Origin: Yponomeuta sedellus
Taxonomy: Eukaryota > Arthropoda > Insecta > Lepidoptera > Yponomeutidae
Length of the DNA: 64,000 bases
Direction of reading: 5' to 3'
Assembly: GCA_934045075.1 (NCBI GenBank)
Contig: OW203734.1
Location: forward strand, 8,033,516 to 8,097,515
The notes under the pieces were generated by a model. The model did no database searches, was not told where the DNA came from, and was given only the letters and a program-made list of their open reading frames with translations. Positions 41,716 through 51,971 of this stretch are shown piece after piece. The first letter of the stretch is position 1; every line of letters starts with the position of its first letter. The translations under genes and the position numbers were made by a program.

Positions 41716-42945
41716 TTGACAGCTGTTAGCAGTAGAAACAGACTGTTACTGTAAGAGTGTAGGCCAGTGTCATATTTTCGGCCCAGCGCTCATTATTTGC
41801 CGTCAGTAAGCTGCCGCCTCTTGAGGAGTGTCAAAAAGATTCCCGAGCACAAAGCCACACCGGTCCCCACTTCACGGCCCAATCAAGATCACAGTTCTAA
41901 CAGCCTCAATCCAATCTCAGCCACAATCACACACAACACAACACTAGACACGGGGAGAAAAAACTCAAACGTCACCACTCTCATTTGTGTTGAAAACCAA
42001 TCAACACTCGAACCTTTTCTCAGCCCTTTGATTTACTCCGGCGCTTCGTGTCACTGCAATAGGTGTTCTTTTCCCGAGCTACCTATGCTGCCGAAAATCA
42101 AGGACGAAGTAGGGTTTACTAAATAGAAGGACATTACTAACAACCACTGCTATCTGCAACATACGAATTTTAAACTTGCTACTATAATCAAATTGATAAT
42201 ATGTATAATGATACGACCTGTAATAATATTATGCAGACCCCTTTGTCATGGACCAATTCTTTTGACAGATTTTATTACTAGAGCGCTTTATTTATTTAAA
42301 GATAGAAGTTGAGGGTTTTGTTACCACAATTGTGTAGAGGTTAACATAGTATCCGTTGTTCTAGTTTGAAACTAGAACGTATTTATATACATATGTTGAC
42401 GCAAGTTTCACGAAGAGCTCACAGAACTAGGTCGCCATTTCCCGTGACTACAAAAAGTCTAGTGTCACAAAGTGTCACTTGTGAAAGAGAATACCAGTTT
42501 CGAGTGCCAGCGCGGACACTCGAAGCTGGCGGCTTAATCAACATCATTATAGACGATAATTGCTTCAAAATGTGTTCGGACGACAATGATTTAGTGGTGT
42601 CATCGTGGTGTCACAAAAAACGTGTGATTCTGGAACATCATCACGCTTGATGAGAGCGTCGGGCTTTGTTTGGCGCGGGGCCCCGTCAGCGGGCGCAATT
42701 CTGCTAATAATAGTTTAAATCTGAGTTCTGATTTGGTCAACTGACCATACATTAAATTTTTGCATAAAAAAAAGAGAACTGTGAAGAAATTTATACATAA
42801 TTATATATCTTAATAAGCTTTTAACTACCTATGTATCACTTTTTGAGCAAATACCTAAATAATTTTATTTCATTTTAGGTCACTCACATCCGTTGATTGT
42901 TAATCAAATATTAGATTCGTAGTCAAAGTCTAGGACATACGTCAC
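41716..42945. other. Unlabelled stretch with two unsupported frames
   Basis: Open frames of 119 aa (41767-42126) and 94 aa (42366-42650) lie here. Neither shows a domain, signal peptide or splice context I recognise. They could be part of a host exon but I cannot support it. Confidence 0.3.
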
Positions 42946-42951
42946 TTTTTT

Positions 42952-43085
42952 AAAAACCTATCTAAAGGCTAAAAATTTCACCCATGCCGGGATTAAATAT
43001 TTTTAATAAAAAAATTTAGCCTCTAAATAGGTTTTTAAATTCGTCCTTAGCACGGGTTAGTGCATTAAAAATAAAAATAGTATAA
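42952..43085. repeat. Family A SINE inverted ends (A9)
   Basis: A reverse 3' end (TTTAAAAACCTATCTAAAGGC...GCCGGGATT) and, after about 25 nt, a forward 3' end with the long tail (AGCCTCTAAATAGGTTTTTA...AATAGTATAA). Confidence 0.8.
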
Positions 43086-43445
43086 TACGTCACCTTACTC
43101 ACTTTTATATAGTCCATGAATACTTATACAGTCCGTTAGCTTTTAGAATAGGCTTTGGTTTTCGCCGAAAGCACACGAGTGTAATACTACTTCCTGCTCT
43201 GTATAAAACTTTTCTTCACTTTTTTAAAAATGTTGTAAAATTAAGTCTCATACCGTTAATTCCGATATTTCTGTTACACGAATATATCCGATTCTATCCG
43301 ATAGTAGACGAGTTATGTTGTAAAAGTTAACAGACTGTAGATACTTGTTTTTTTATCATGTTGATCAAAATAAAGTTAGTACTTTCACAGTCCCACAGTG
43401 AGGATTTTTTTTCATGCAGGTGTGATTTTGCTAATAATTAGGTAT

Positions 43446-43582
43446 AAACCTATTTAGAGGCTAAAAAATTCACCCATGCCGGGATTCGAACCCGCAACCT
43501 CTAGGCCCATTGGCTCAATTGGAAGAGCGCTGGCACGGATAGCCCTCTGGCTATCCGTGCCAGCGCTCTTCCAATTGAGCCA
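43446..43582. repeat. Family A SINE mosaic (A10)
   Basis: Reverse 3' half (43446-43503), then a forward A-box half (GCCCATTGGCTCAATTGGAA, 43505-43545), then a reverse A-box half (43546-43582). The two A-box halves form a stem of about 38 bp. Confidence 0.85.
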
Positions 43583-43680
43583 TTTATATATTTAAAGACA
43601 TTTATTGTTTGATAATACCTGCACTTAGCGGATGTGGCTGTGTTGTCAAATGACCAACATAGAACTCGGATTTGAATACC

Positions 43681-43895
43681 TAATTATTATACTATTTTTA
43701 TTTTTAATGCACTAACCCGTGCTAAGGACAAATTAAAAAACCTATTTAGAGGTTAAAAATGTTACCCATGCCGGGATTCGAACCCGCAACCTCTGGCTAT
43801 CCGTACCAGCGCTCTACCAATTGAGCCAATGTATTAAATTTGTTCCTTAGCACGGGTTAGTGCATTAAAAAATAAAAATAGTGTAATATTTTAAA
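43681..43895. repeat. Family A SINE with long inverted tails (A11)
   Basis: Both ends carry the AT-rich tail module (TTATACTATTTTTATTTTTA ... GCACTAACCCGTGC on the left, its reverse on the right) around one reverse SINE core, so the unit looks like an element with terminal inverted repeats. Confidence 0.8.
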
Positions 43896-43929
43896 CAAGT
43901 TACGGAAATTGTGACGCGCTTAGTCATAT

Positions 43930-44240
43930 CAGGTTATGCCATACTCCACCACGGGAGCCTAGTCCAGGTTGGTGGAGGATTGTAAGACAGTTGCGTTCCT
44001 TACTGTCAGAAGTTATCATGCCGTAAATAAGGCCTCTGGCATGGCTTAACGACTGCCATTACATGACAGCCGGCACCAACAACTTAACGTACCTTGCGAA
44101 TCACGGACGCGCTCGGAAAAATGCCACTAGCGGTAGTCGGGAGACGGTCACCCATCCTGCACAAGACCGCGCCTGTTGTTGCTCAACTCAAGTGATTGAT
44201 TCCAATTACTCCGTTCAACCAGGCCACGAGCGCTTCAGGA
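43930..44240 (+). repeat. Family B repeat, lacking its 5' end
   Basis: From GCCATACTCCACCACGGGAG to AGGCCACGAGCGCTTCAGG. Confidence 0.8.
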
Positions 44241-44349
44241 GAGGAAGGAGGTAATCCCTAAAAACCTCGACGTCGGATTTGATTTTGCAGCCTTTGCACC
44301 TAAGTCATTACTTACACCTTATTACTTATGTGCAAATGCTACAAAATCG

Positions 44350-44580
44350 AAACGGTGATTTATACAGCGTCCAGTGGCACCTTCACTCACACTAGATATA
44401 TGAAGGGAGCACTCGGACGCTGCAGTGCCTGGGACATTGTTTTTTCGATGGTGTAGACTTGCCCAGCGCTCATACCAGCTTAGTTGGCTTAGCCCACAGT
44501 AAACCCTAGTCAATACGTGCGGTGCCAACCAAGCCGCGAGCTTCCTCACGTTATTTTCTTCACAGTCAGCGTGCGTTGCA
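44350..44580 (+). repeat. Family D repeat, fullest copy
   Basis: TTTATACAGCGTCCAGTGGC through GGACGCTGCAGTGCCTGGGA, CCCAGCGCTCATACCAGC and CAATACGTGCGGTGCCAACC to TTCCTCACGTTATTTTCTTC. Confidence 0.6.
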
Positions 44581-44589
44581 TGAAAGTAA

Positions 44590-44890
44590 CGTTAAATAAA
44601 TGAATAAGTAAATATTCATGGACATATTACACAGATCTCGTTAGCCCCATACTAAGTACAACTAACAGGTTTTGTTACAGGTGCTAATTCGACAATAGAT
44701 TTAATACAATAAATACACAGATAACATCCAAAACCCGAGACAAACTAGAAAAGTTCGTTTCCCAGTTTTACTCGGCCGCCCGACATTGAAATTAAATAAA
44801 GACATCGGTTCGAATAAAAGATATCGAACCTGGGTCTCTCGCTTACGAATCCGTTGTTCTACCCACTGGACTAGTACTAACGCTCCTCCC
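44590..44890 (-). repeat. Family E tRNA-SINE
   Basis: AATATTCATGGACATATTAC, CTCGTTAGCCCCATACTAAG, AATACACAGATAACATCCAA body. The tRNA-like part at the right end is degraded (ACCTGGGTCTC...GTTGTTCTACCCACTGGAC). A better copy is at 50885. Confidence 0.6.
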
Positions 44891-45720
44891 CGGCTACCAA
44901 ATGAAATACAAAAAGAATACTCACAAAATGTATTTTGGCAACCCTACAAGAGTCCATAAACGTCAAAGGAGAAAAAAATGTCCAGGTTGTTACGAAACGG
45001 TAACTCCGCAGTTGCTTTGTCCTTAAAAAAAACATACACCCATGTCTTTGGCCGGCCGATCAAAAGTCTGCTGTGTGTGAAATTCCGTAAAAAAATGTGT
45101 TACAAAAGAATGTCCTCACACCTCCCCGACTTGATAGAATAGTTAGTTACAGAAGTCTCACTTCTTGTTGGCTTCCTAAACCACTTCCCTGTCCAAGAGT
45201 CGTATATATGGCTCAGAGGAGCGTATTGGAACAAGTGTCACATTAGACTCATTTTCATTACCTCTTTGGGCATAAACCTATCTAACTATGGACGTAGGCA
45301 ATTGGAATTGAATTGTATATAGTCAGGGAAGTAATTGCTTAACAAATCAGGTAGAAATATGATTTTCAGACAGAGCTAAGATTCTCTTCGAGAACTCTTG
45401 TGTAAGAAATAGACAAGCCCACGTCTGCTACATCATGCTTATGTACCGAATAAGAGCGGGCTTTGTCTATTTCTCGCGTATGAGAATAGACAGTGACAAA
45501 AATAGACTCCCCTTACCGATCTGGTATAAGACAGAACAAAAAAAATCTTACATCTTTTTTACTGCTACACAATTGTTTAGTCATACAAAGAAGCATAATA
45601 AATATCGATAATAAAACACTATCAAGAAATGAAAAAAAATCAATTCAATAGGTACCTATATTAATATGCAAAAAATCACATTTTTTTTTTATTTTAATAT
45701 TAACAATAAATATAAATTAA
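44891..45720. other. Unlabelled stretch with an imperfect hairpin
   Basis: AAATAGACAAGCCC (45408) pairs with GGGCTTTGTCTATTT (45459), one bulge. Confidence 0.4.
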
Positions 45721-45724
45721 ATAA

Positions 45725-46085
45725 TATAAATCCGGATTTGGCCCCCGTCGTGGACATAAAAAAATTACACCGTAAAGCGAATGTTACCGGAGGCGCTACG
45801 GCGCTGTTGGATCGGCATGGACATGCCTTTTTCGGCTTCCATGCTTCGCAAGCCACGTTAAGCCGTCGGTGCCCGCTGTCGTGTATTGGCAGTCGTAAAG
45901 CCATGTCATAGGCCTTATGGGCGGCTTGATAACTTCTGACAGTAGGTAAAGCGCCTCTGTCTTACAATCCCCACCAACCAGGACTTGCCCCCAGTGGTGG
46001 AGTATGGCCTAACCTTACTGCGATGCAGGAAGAGACCCATACACCAGCAGCGGAGACATATACCAAGGGTTGATATTGACAATAT
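45725..46085 (-). repeat. Family B repeat, diverged, nearly full length
   Basis: Reverse order of all major blocks, from CATGCCTTTTTCGGCTTCCATGCTTCGCAAG to GACATATACCAAGGGTTGATATTG (pieces). The 71- and 81-aa frames are repeat shadows. Confidence 0.75.
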
Positions 46086-46153
46086 TAAAAAAAATCATTG
46101 ATGCAAATGCGGCAAGGTATTTAATTTTTTGTTAGAAAGTGGTCATTACAAAC

Positions 46154-46228
46154 TAAAACAAAAACTTTTTCGCATTTTGTTTCAAACATATTCCGTTTGA
46201 AACAAAATGCGAAAAAGTTTTTGTTTTA
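46154..46228. repeat. Perfect 34-bp inverted repeat
   Basis: Arms 46154-46187 and 46195-46228 (TAAAACAAAAACTTTTTCGC...) are exact reverse complements around ATATTCC. No family match is seen. Confidence 0.9.
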
Positions 46229-47110
46229 CCGATATCCCACTAAACTACGTGACGCGACGCTCCTTATCAGATATTATGTCGATCAGAACAAATATATCAA
46301 GAGAAATCACTGCCCTTGTAAGTTGAATAGGAAATCGTTTTATTTCTATCTTATTCAAGCTTCTAATTTATCAGTATATTTACTGAGAAAACCATTTCCA
46401 AGTTCTGCGTCTCACAAACGTCTTGCAACGATTTTACAATAGCTTGTCTCTCGAGTGATCCCTCCGTTGTTTTCACAGCGTATTTCATACAAAAACCGAG
46501 AAGGGACGGCACGTTAATTTTGCATGAAATGACTTTTTCGTGTCCCTCGCTTGACATGAAGAATATCACACCTTACAATAATGGAGTTCTGTTTTTGTCG
46601 CTTCCTTTTCGCTTTGTGTCTTTTGGTGAACTTGTTTTTGCGACCTCATAGGATTACGGGCGTGTTCTTAGTTTTAATAGATTTTTAAATTGGAGCTTAA
46701 AAAAATCGGATATCTAACGTAGGTACTTCGATGAAACCAAGAACTAATAGAAGCACTTTTATGGGAGACAGAGGGATCCTTTTGGATCGAAATTTATAGA
46801 TTTTTGTAACATTTTTTCGTTGTTTCTAAGGATTTTGCCCTTTGCTTACAGCAAAGTTAATTTAAATAATGGTTTTTACAGTACGTACAAGATATATCGA
46901 TTTAAGTTCGTATAAGTAATTTAATTACTAATTTCTAATTTGAATCGCCGAAAACGCTTTTGTCACCCAAGTGACGTCACCAAGCTAGTAAACATTGGAA
47001 TCGCCATGGTTACGCCTAACTTGCCTCACTTATTTGTTTGCAAACTATCGTACAGAAATCTTATAACGTCAAGTTGTTTAGGTACTTCTATTATTGAAAT
47101 TTAATTTTAA
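46229..47110. other. Unlabelled non-coding DNA
   Basis: No supported gene or repeat; AAGTGACGTCACC at 46970 has a CRE-like core. Confidence 0.4.
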
Positions 47111-47115
47111 ATTCG

Positions 47116-47182
47116 GAAACGTCGGAAAATTGTAAAAAATGTAAAATAAACGAGTAAAATCCGTCTAAAAACAGTTTTATAA
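47116..47182 (+). repeat. Single copy of the 99-bp palindrome arm
   Basis: GGAAACGTCGGAAAATTGTA, then AATAAACGAGTAAAATCCGT and TAAAAACAGTTTTATAATT. It matches the outer two thirds of the arms at 9629-9844 with about 10% change. Confidence 0.7.
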
Positions 47183-47580
47183 TTTTAAATTGTTTTTTTT
47201 TCGTTGTAGTCAAGGCTTAGAAGCCTTAACATACTTCAATATTTTATTGTGGACTAATCATATAATTCTAAACAACTTAAGACCTACTTAAAAAGGGTTC
47301 CATATCGTGTTGGAGGGCGTCCCTCGTAGGGCGCCAGTCTTATGGCCCAGCGAGCTTTAGTCTTAGAGCAAAATTAAAAACCAATGTTTATTTTATTGAC
47401 ACGGAATTAAAGCACCAAAAGAGTAGTATAGAGACTAAATTGTTATGAAGAATCAACATATTTGCTACATACATACCTACTTAATAAGAACTATTATTAA
47501 TTACTAATTAACATTTCATATTAAGTACAAAAGTTTAAATAAGTTTTACAATAATTAAAACGGCATAAAAAATAATCATT

Positions 47581-48195
47581 TAAAAACCTATTTAGAGGCT
47601 AAAAATTTCACCCATGCCGGGATTTGAACCCGCAACCTCTGGCTATCCGTACCAGCGCTCTACCAATTGAGCCAATGGGCGACTCACGGCATCAGTGAAA
47701 TTTCGAACCTCTTTACACTATTCTCTGTATTACGTACAGGTAGCGACATCTGACTTAAGCAAATTGCATTACTTACATAGTAATTTCATAATAATCCCGG
47801 CATGGGTGAAATTTTTAGCCTCTAAATAGGTTTTTAAATTTGTTCCTTATCACGGGTTAGTGCATTAAAATAAAAATAGTATAATCATGTGGGTACAGTG
47901 ATATCGTTCCGATGTTGAACCTAACTGCAAAGTGGGTGGTCGGGGCTGTAAGTAATGCAATTTGCTTAAGTCAGATGTCGCTGCCTGTACGTAATACAGA
48001 GAATAGTGTAAAGAGGTTCGAAATTTCACTGATGCCGTGAGTCGCCCATTTGGCTCAATTGGTAGAGCGCTGGTACGGATAGCCAGAGGTTGCGGGTTCG
48101 AATCCCGGCATGGGTGAAATTTTTAGCCTCTAAATAGGTTTTTAAATTTGTTCCTTAGCACGGGTTAGTGCATTAAAATAAAAATAGTATAAATA
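47581..48195. repeat. Family A SINE large inverted repeat plus tandem unit (A12)
   Basis: A reverse SINE (47581-47777) and a forward SINE (47947-48145) form arms of nearly 200 bp. Between and after them the forward tail occurs twice (CATGGGTGAAATTTTTAGCC at 47801 and 48109), giving a 308-bp tandem period. Leader, A box (TGGCTCAATTGGTAGAGC), B box (GGGTTCGAATCCC) and tail are all present. Confidence 0.9.
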
Positions 48196-48980
48196 ATTAT
48201 TTACCAAGGACACTTTCTCTATATTTTATATAGGTAAATAGAACGGATGTGGGACGATAACTCGGAAAAGGGGCGGTGACATTCAATGCACTTTCATACA
48301 AAATGTATTGAAGAGATGGGAGTATAGGACATTACACTGATAAGACGGGGTTAGGGTGTGACCTTTATCCAACGCGTCACGTTTTTTTTTTTGTGGCCTC
48401 GTACCACGTCCTTCCCAAGCCCAAAGCATTTATAGAGTTCCTTCCCGTCCTTTCTGTTTGGGCTTCGAGAGACGAAGCCCAAACAGAAAGGACGTCTCTT
48501 CAGTACTTTTGTATGAAAGTACCTAAATTGGAAAGACAAGACGTCTTTTTCGCGCCCCACGCCGTTTTTATGTCTTTCAGGCCGTAAGGCGAATTAAAAA
48601 TGACAATTATGTTACAGCCTGTATTTCTTTAATTTGATTGTGGCACGAAATAGGTATAGCTAAGAAACTCTATTGACAAAACATTCCTATAAGAGCTTAT
48701 CTAAGCCCTATACAATATTGATCGGGAAACAATACTTACACACAACCACCCACTCATCCAAGCTACTCTGGCCCATCATCCAAGAATCTTTCACTTCTAT
48801 GTCCATCAGATAAGGTCTGTTTTCCTTCGCAGCAGGGGTCGCGGGTAGTTGATGTCGATGTCAAAGCGCCAAGTCATGGTCCCGCAATTTGGCACCAGAT
48901 GGCGCCAGGCGACCGATCCAATCTGTCCGCTATTGTGAAGTACAATCGCGTGAGGAAGTCCGTAGCGCAGAAGGATTTTC
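48196..48980. other. Unlabelled stretch with a 22-bp hairpin
   Basis: CGTCCTTTCTGTTTGGGCTT... (48446-48467) is the exact reverse of 48473-48494 with a 5-nt loop. Confidence 0.6.
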
Positions 48981-48982
48981 AA

Positions 48983-49056
48983 AAACCTATTTAGAGGCTA
49001 AAAATTCCACCCATGCCGGGATTCGAACCCACGACCTTTGGCTATCCGTGCCAGCA
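48983..49056 (-). repeat. Family A SINE (A13), 5'-truncated, with target duplication
   Basis: A reverse copy from CAAAAACCTATTTAGAGGC to CTATCCGTGCCAGC. AGGATTT occurs on both flanks (48972-48978 and about 49058-49064), so it is a simple retroposed stub ending at the GGTTTTT terminus. Confidence 0.8.
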
Positions 49057-49097
49057 TAGGATTTGTTAGATCAATTCCGCGAACTTCTTATTTCGAT

Positions 49098-49460
49098 ATC
49101 AACCCTTGTATGTCCCCACTGCTGGGGCACGGGTCTCTTCCTGCATCGCACGAATGTTAGGCCATAATCCACCGGGAGCCAAGTCCGGGTTGGCGGAGGA
49201 TTGTAAGACAGTAGCGGGCCTTACTGTCAGAAGTTATCAAGCCGCCCATAAGGCCTCTGACATGGCTTAACGAATGCCATTACATGACAGCCCGCACCGG
49301 CAGCTTAACATGCCTTCCGAAGCACGGAAACGCTCGGAAAAAATAAGTCTAACGATAGTCACGGGACAGTCACCCATCCAGCACCTGACCGCGCCTCTTG
49401 TTGCTTAACTCAAGTGACTGATTCCAATCACTCGGTTCGACTAGGCCACGAGCGCTTTTT
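49098..49460 (+). repeat. Family B repeat, full length
   Basis: From CGATATCAACCCTTGTATGT to GACTAGGCCACGAGCGCTT. Confidence 0.85.
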
Positions 49461-49684
49461 TAGTTGCCGCTATTTTCAAAGTCGCATTTTTTAGCGAAAG
49501 CTCTATTTATGTTTTTATAAACTAAGTAGATAGCTACTACCGACTATGAAAGTTTAGTTCATGTTATTTTTCAGCTTTGGTATTTTTTGAGTTTACCTGC
49601 CATTCACTGATAACTTTATTGATAGTATTTCTTAATTGTGTATTAAACAAGAATAAACGCGATCCCGTTTAATATACGTCAGTT

Positions 49685-49750
49685 AAATGAGCTCATTAGG
49701 GTAGGGCTATGTCCAGCAGTGGACTAATATAGCCTGAAAAGGAAGAAATA
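49685..49750 (+). repeat. RTE-like LINE 3' end (family J)
   Basis: GAGCTCATTAGGGTAGGGCT then ATGTCCAGCAGTGGACTAAT. Confidence 0.55.
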
Positions 49751-49755
49751 TAAGA

Positions 49756-49875
49756 TAAGATAAGAATATTCTTTATTGTACACACCAGAAAATAATTACA
49801 GAGACAACAGTTACAAAAGAAGAGGTACAATTGGCGGCCTTATTGCTGATAGCAATTTCTTCCAGGCAACCTTAA
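49756..49875 (-). repeat. LINE 3' tail stub
   Basis: AAGATAAGATAAGAATATTC then TTTATTGTACACACC and ACAATTGGCGGCCTTATTGC: the reverse of the intact LINE's end, tail included. Confidence 0.75.
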
Positions 49876-50044
49876 ATCGGAAAGATTGCTGAAGGAGAAA
49901 TTGATAGAAAGATATGAAGATGTATTTTGTCTTCAATGAATAAAAAGTTATTATATTAAAAAACAACAAAGACTTCCAAAATTAAAAATCATTGCATTAT
50001 CTAGGCCTAGGATCTTTATATATCTAATACAATTGTATGAATTT

Positions 50045-50225
50045 CTACCTGCCTTGTTGGTCTAGCGTTATCACGTCTGATTAACATGCCGTAGGTCCAG
50101 GGTTTGAAGCCGTCTGGGGGCCGCCGTACATTTGTACAATTTGTACAAAAAGCTCGGTCTGTGTGTAGGTATTTCTGCTTGTGACGTCGTTAGCTAGTTC
50201 TATGGTAACCAGGGGGCCGATTCTC
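50045..50225 (+). repeat. tRNA-SINE (F-related subtype)
   Basis: TTGGTCTAGCGTTATCACG (A-box region) and CCAGGGTTTGAAGCC (decayed B box) precede GGGGGCCGCCGTACATTTGT. A reverse copy with a better B box lies at 53240. Confidence 0.6.
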
Positions 50226-50884
50226 GCCCATGCGAATTGAAAGCGTAGACGCAAAAAAATCGTAGGCTTGGACATTTGTCGCATAAAAATAAGATAAGAT
50301 AACTCGACAGAGTCTATTAAACATTTATTTTCTCATTCGAATTTAATCCTCATTCGAATTTAATCTAGCATGGCGTTTGGAATAGGTACAGATTTCAGCT
50401 GTCGCTCAACTTTTTGCGTAGAATTCCAAGCCTTAGACTCGTATACCTACGACTTATTTGCTAACGAAGTGAGAATTGGCTCCCAGGTAATCTAGTTTGC
50501 GAACAGCTAACCTAAGATTAGCTGGTAGTGCAATATATTTGTCTTCTCAGAGTCTATAAATAAGACCAGGGCTTGACTTAAAACTAACAATGGCAACTAG
50601 CAAGAGTCAAACGATTTATCGCGCGTCGCAATGCGGGGCGGAAGCGCCCGCGCCGCTGGCTCCACCTATACTTCCGTTTCCGGTTTCACCTCGGGCTGAT
50701 ATGGGCACTTCCGGTTGGCCCTTGCCCTGTATGCGTATGAGTTGCCAAACATACAACGTGTAATTTAGGTGTAATACCTGAAAATTGATATTCTGTATGC
50801 CTGACTGAAACGATTCTAAAACGTTATCTGTCTCCGCTTTCCCAAGGAAACTTTTTAGGAATTAATTAATTAGTTCCACACAAC

Positions 50885-51145
50885 ACACTTAAATAAATAA
50901 ATAAATATTCATGGACATATTACACAGATCTCGTTAGCCCTATACTAAGTACAACTAAATGACTTGAGCTATAGGTGCTAACTCGACGATAGATTTAATA
51001 CAATAATTACGAGTGCATAAATAACATCCAAGACTCGAGACAAACTAGAAAATTTCGTTTCCTGGTTTGACCCGGCCGGGGATCGAACCCGAGACCTTCG
51101 GTTTTACAGTCAGCGTGCCATACCGCTGCGCCACCGAGGCCACTA
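50885..51145 (-). repeat. Family E tRNA-SINE, best copy
   Basis: Reading in reverse, GCCTCGGTGGCGCAGCGGTA (A-box region) and GGGTTCGATCCCCGG (B box) precede the body shared with 44590. The acceptor-stem ends pair poorly, so it is a SINE and not a functional tRNA gene. Confidence 0.75.
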
Positions 51146-51204
51146 ATATTGTGTAGTGCTTTTGCTTACGAAAATCTTAGTATATTCTTCTTCTTCTTCA
51201 GACT

Positions 51205-51350
51205 ATATTTTGTAGTAGGTAGGTACACTGCTGGACATAGCCCTCCCCTAATGAGCGCCATAGCGCCCTGTCTTCAGCTTGCCGCATCCAGCATCTGCTG
51301 GCAGTTTTTCGCAGATCGTCATCCTACCTGGTTCGAGGGGGTTTTACACT
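51205..51350 (-). pseudogene. RTE-like LINE C-terminal stub (family J)
   Basis: The minus strand reads DDDLRKTASRCWMRQAEDRA then LWRSLGEGYVQQC, the standard RTE C-terminal phrase. An adjacent RTR-stop remnant stands where GRPPTRW would be. It shows that the GGAGGGCTATGTCCAGCAGTG repeat elsewhere (11.2, 27.2, 49.7 kb) is coding-end sequence of this LINE. Confidence 0.7.
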
Positions 51351-51489
51351 ATTCATTCGATTAAAATCATTAAAATTCTGAGATAATGTGTCCAAACGAG
51401 ATTTCTAACAGACCTAGAGAAAACACGATCAAAAAATTATATAAAGTCGTGTTAGAAATTATTGTAATAAGAAAATAAATCCAGTTGGA

Positions 51490-51664
51490 ACACTATCAAG
51501 TAGGGGCAATATTTTTATGTAGATAATCACAAAAACCAGGTTTTTTTCTGAGATTATTACTAATTAAGTAGGTAGGTATAATGACGGTCACATAAGTTGA
51601 ATAAGATGTAACGTAACGATAATTTGACTAAACTGAAGTCCGAGGCCCGAGATTAGATATACCA
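51490..51664 (+). repeat. Segment flanking an RTE stub, left copy (empty MITE site)
   Basis: ACACTATCAAGTAGGGGCAA ... GAAGTCCGAGGCCCGAGATT also occurs at 51972-52515. Here AAACTGAAGTCC is continuous, the pre-insertion form of the site that holds the MITE on the right. Confidence 0.85.
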
Positions 51665-51971
51665 TCTATCTATAATCAGCCCACATCAACCCGCTGCCGG
51701 GCATAGGCCTCCTTTTTACTGCGCCATTCCTCACGGTCCTGTGCCAATCTGATCCATCTCTGACTCACAACCCTCACGATGTCGTCTGACCATCGTGTCG
51801 GTGGCCTGCCTACCAACCTCCTTCCCTCCATTGGCCACCACTCCAATACTGCCCTGGTCCACCGGCCGTCTTCCCTTCTAGCCAAAGTGTCCCGCCCATC
51901 TCCACTTTAAGTCTGTGATCCGCTCACCAACGTCTTCGACCTTGGTTCCTCGACAAATTTCTGCGTTGGGT
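51665..51971 (-). pseudogene. RTE-type LINE, 3'-terminal coding stub
   Basis: The minus strand has GTKVEDVGERITDLKWRWAG, then a frame change near 51885. After that comes a stretch with RREDGRWTRAVLEWWP, GRPPTRWSDDIV and RLAQDREEWRSKKEAY, ending QRVDVG at 51676. A CTATCTATA remnant of the ATCT tail is at 51664-51672. About 95 codons survive, without catalytic domains. It is closely related to the stub at 11486. The stub lies exactly between the two copies of the duplicated flank, so it is either a retroposition with an unusually long target duplication or part of a tandem duplication. Confidence 0.8.

Noticed and set aside
41767..42126. 119-aa open frame
   Set aside because: No recognisable domain, no homologous copy in the window and no splice or promoter context.
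42366..42650. 94-aa open frame
   Set aside because: No motif recognised; frame length is within chance for a GC-balanced stretch.
43446..43582. A CRISPR-like array from repeated short blocks
   Set aside because: The repeats are inverted SINE pieces, irregular in spacing, in a eukaryotic context.
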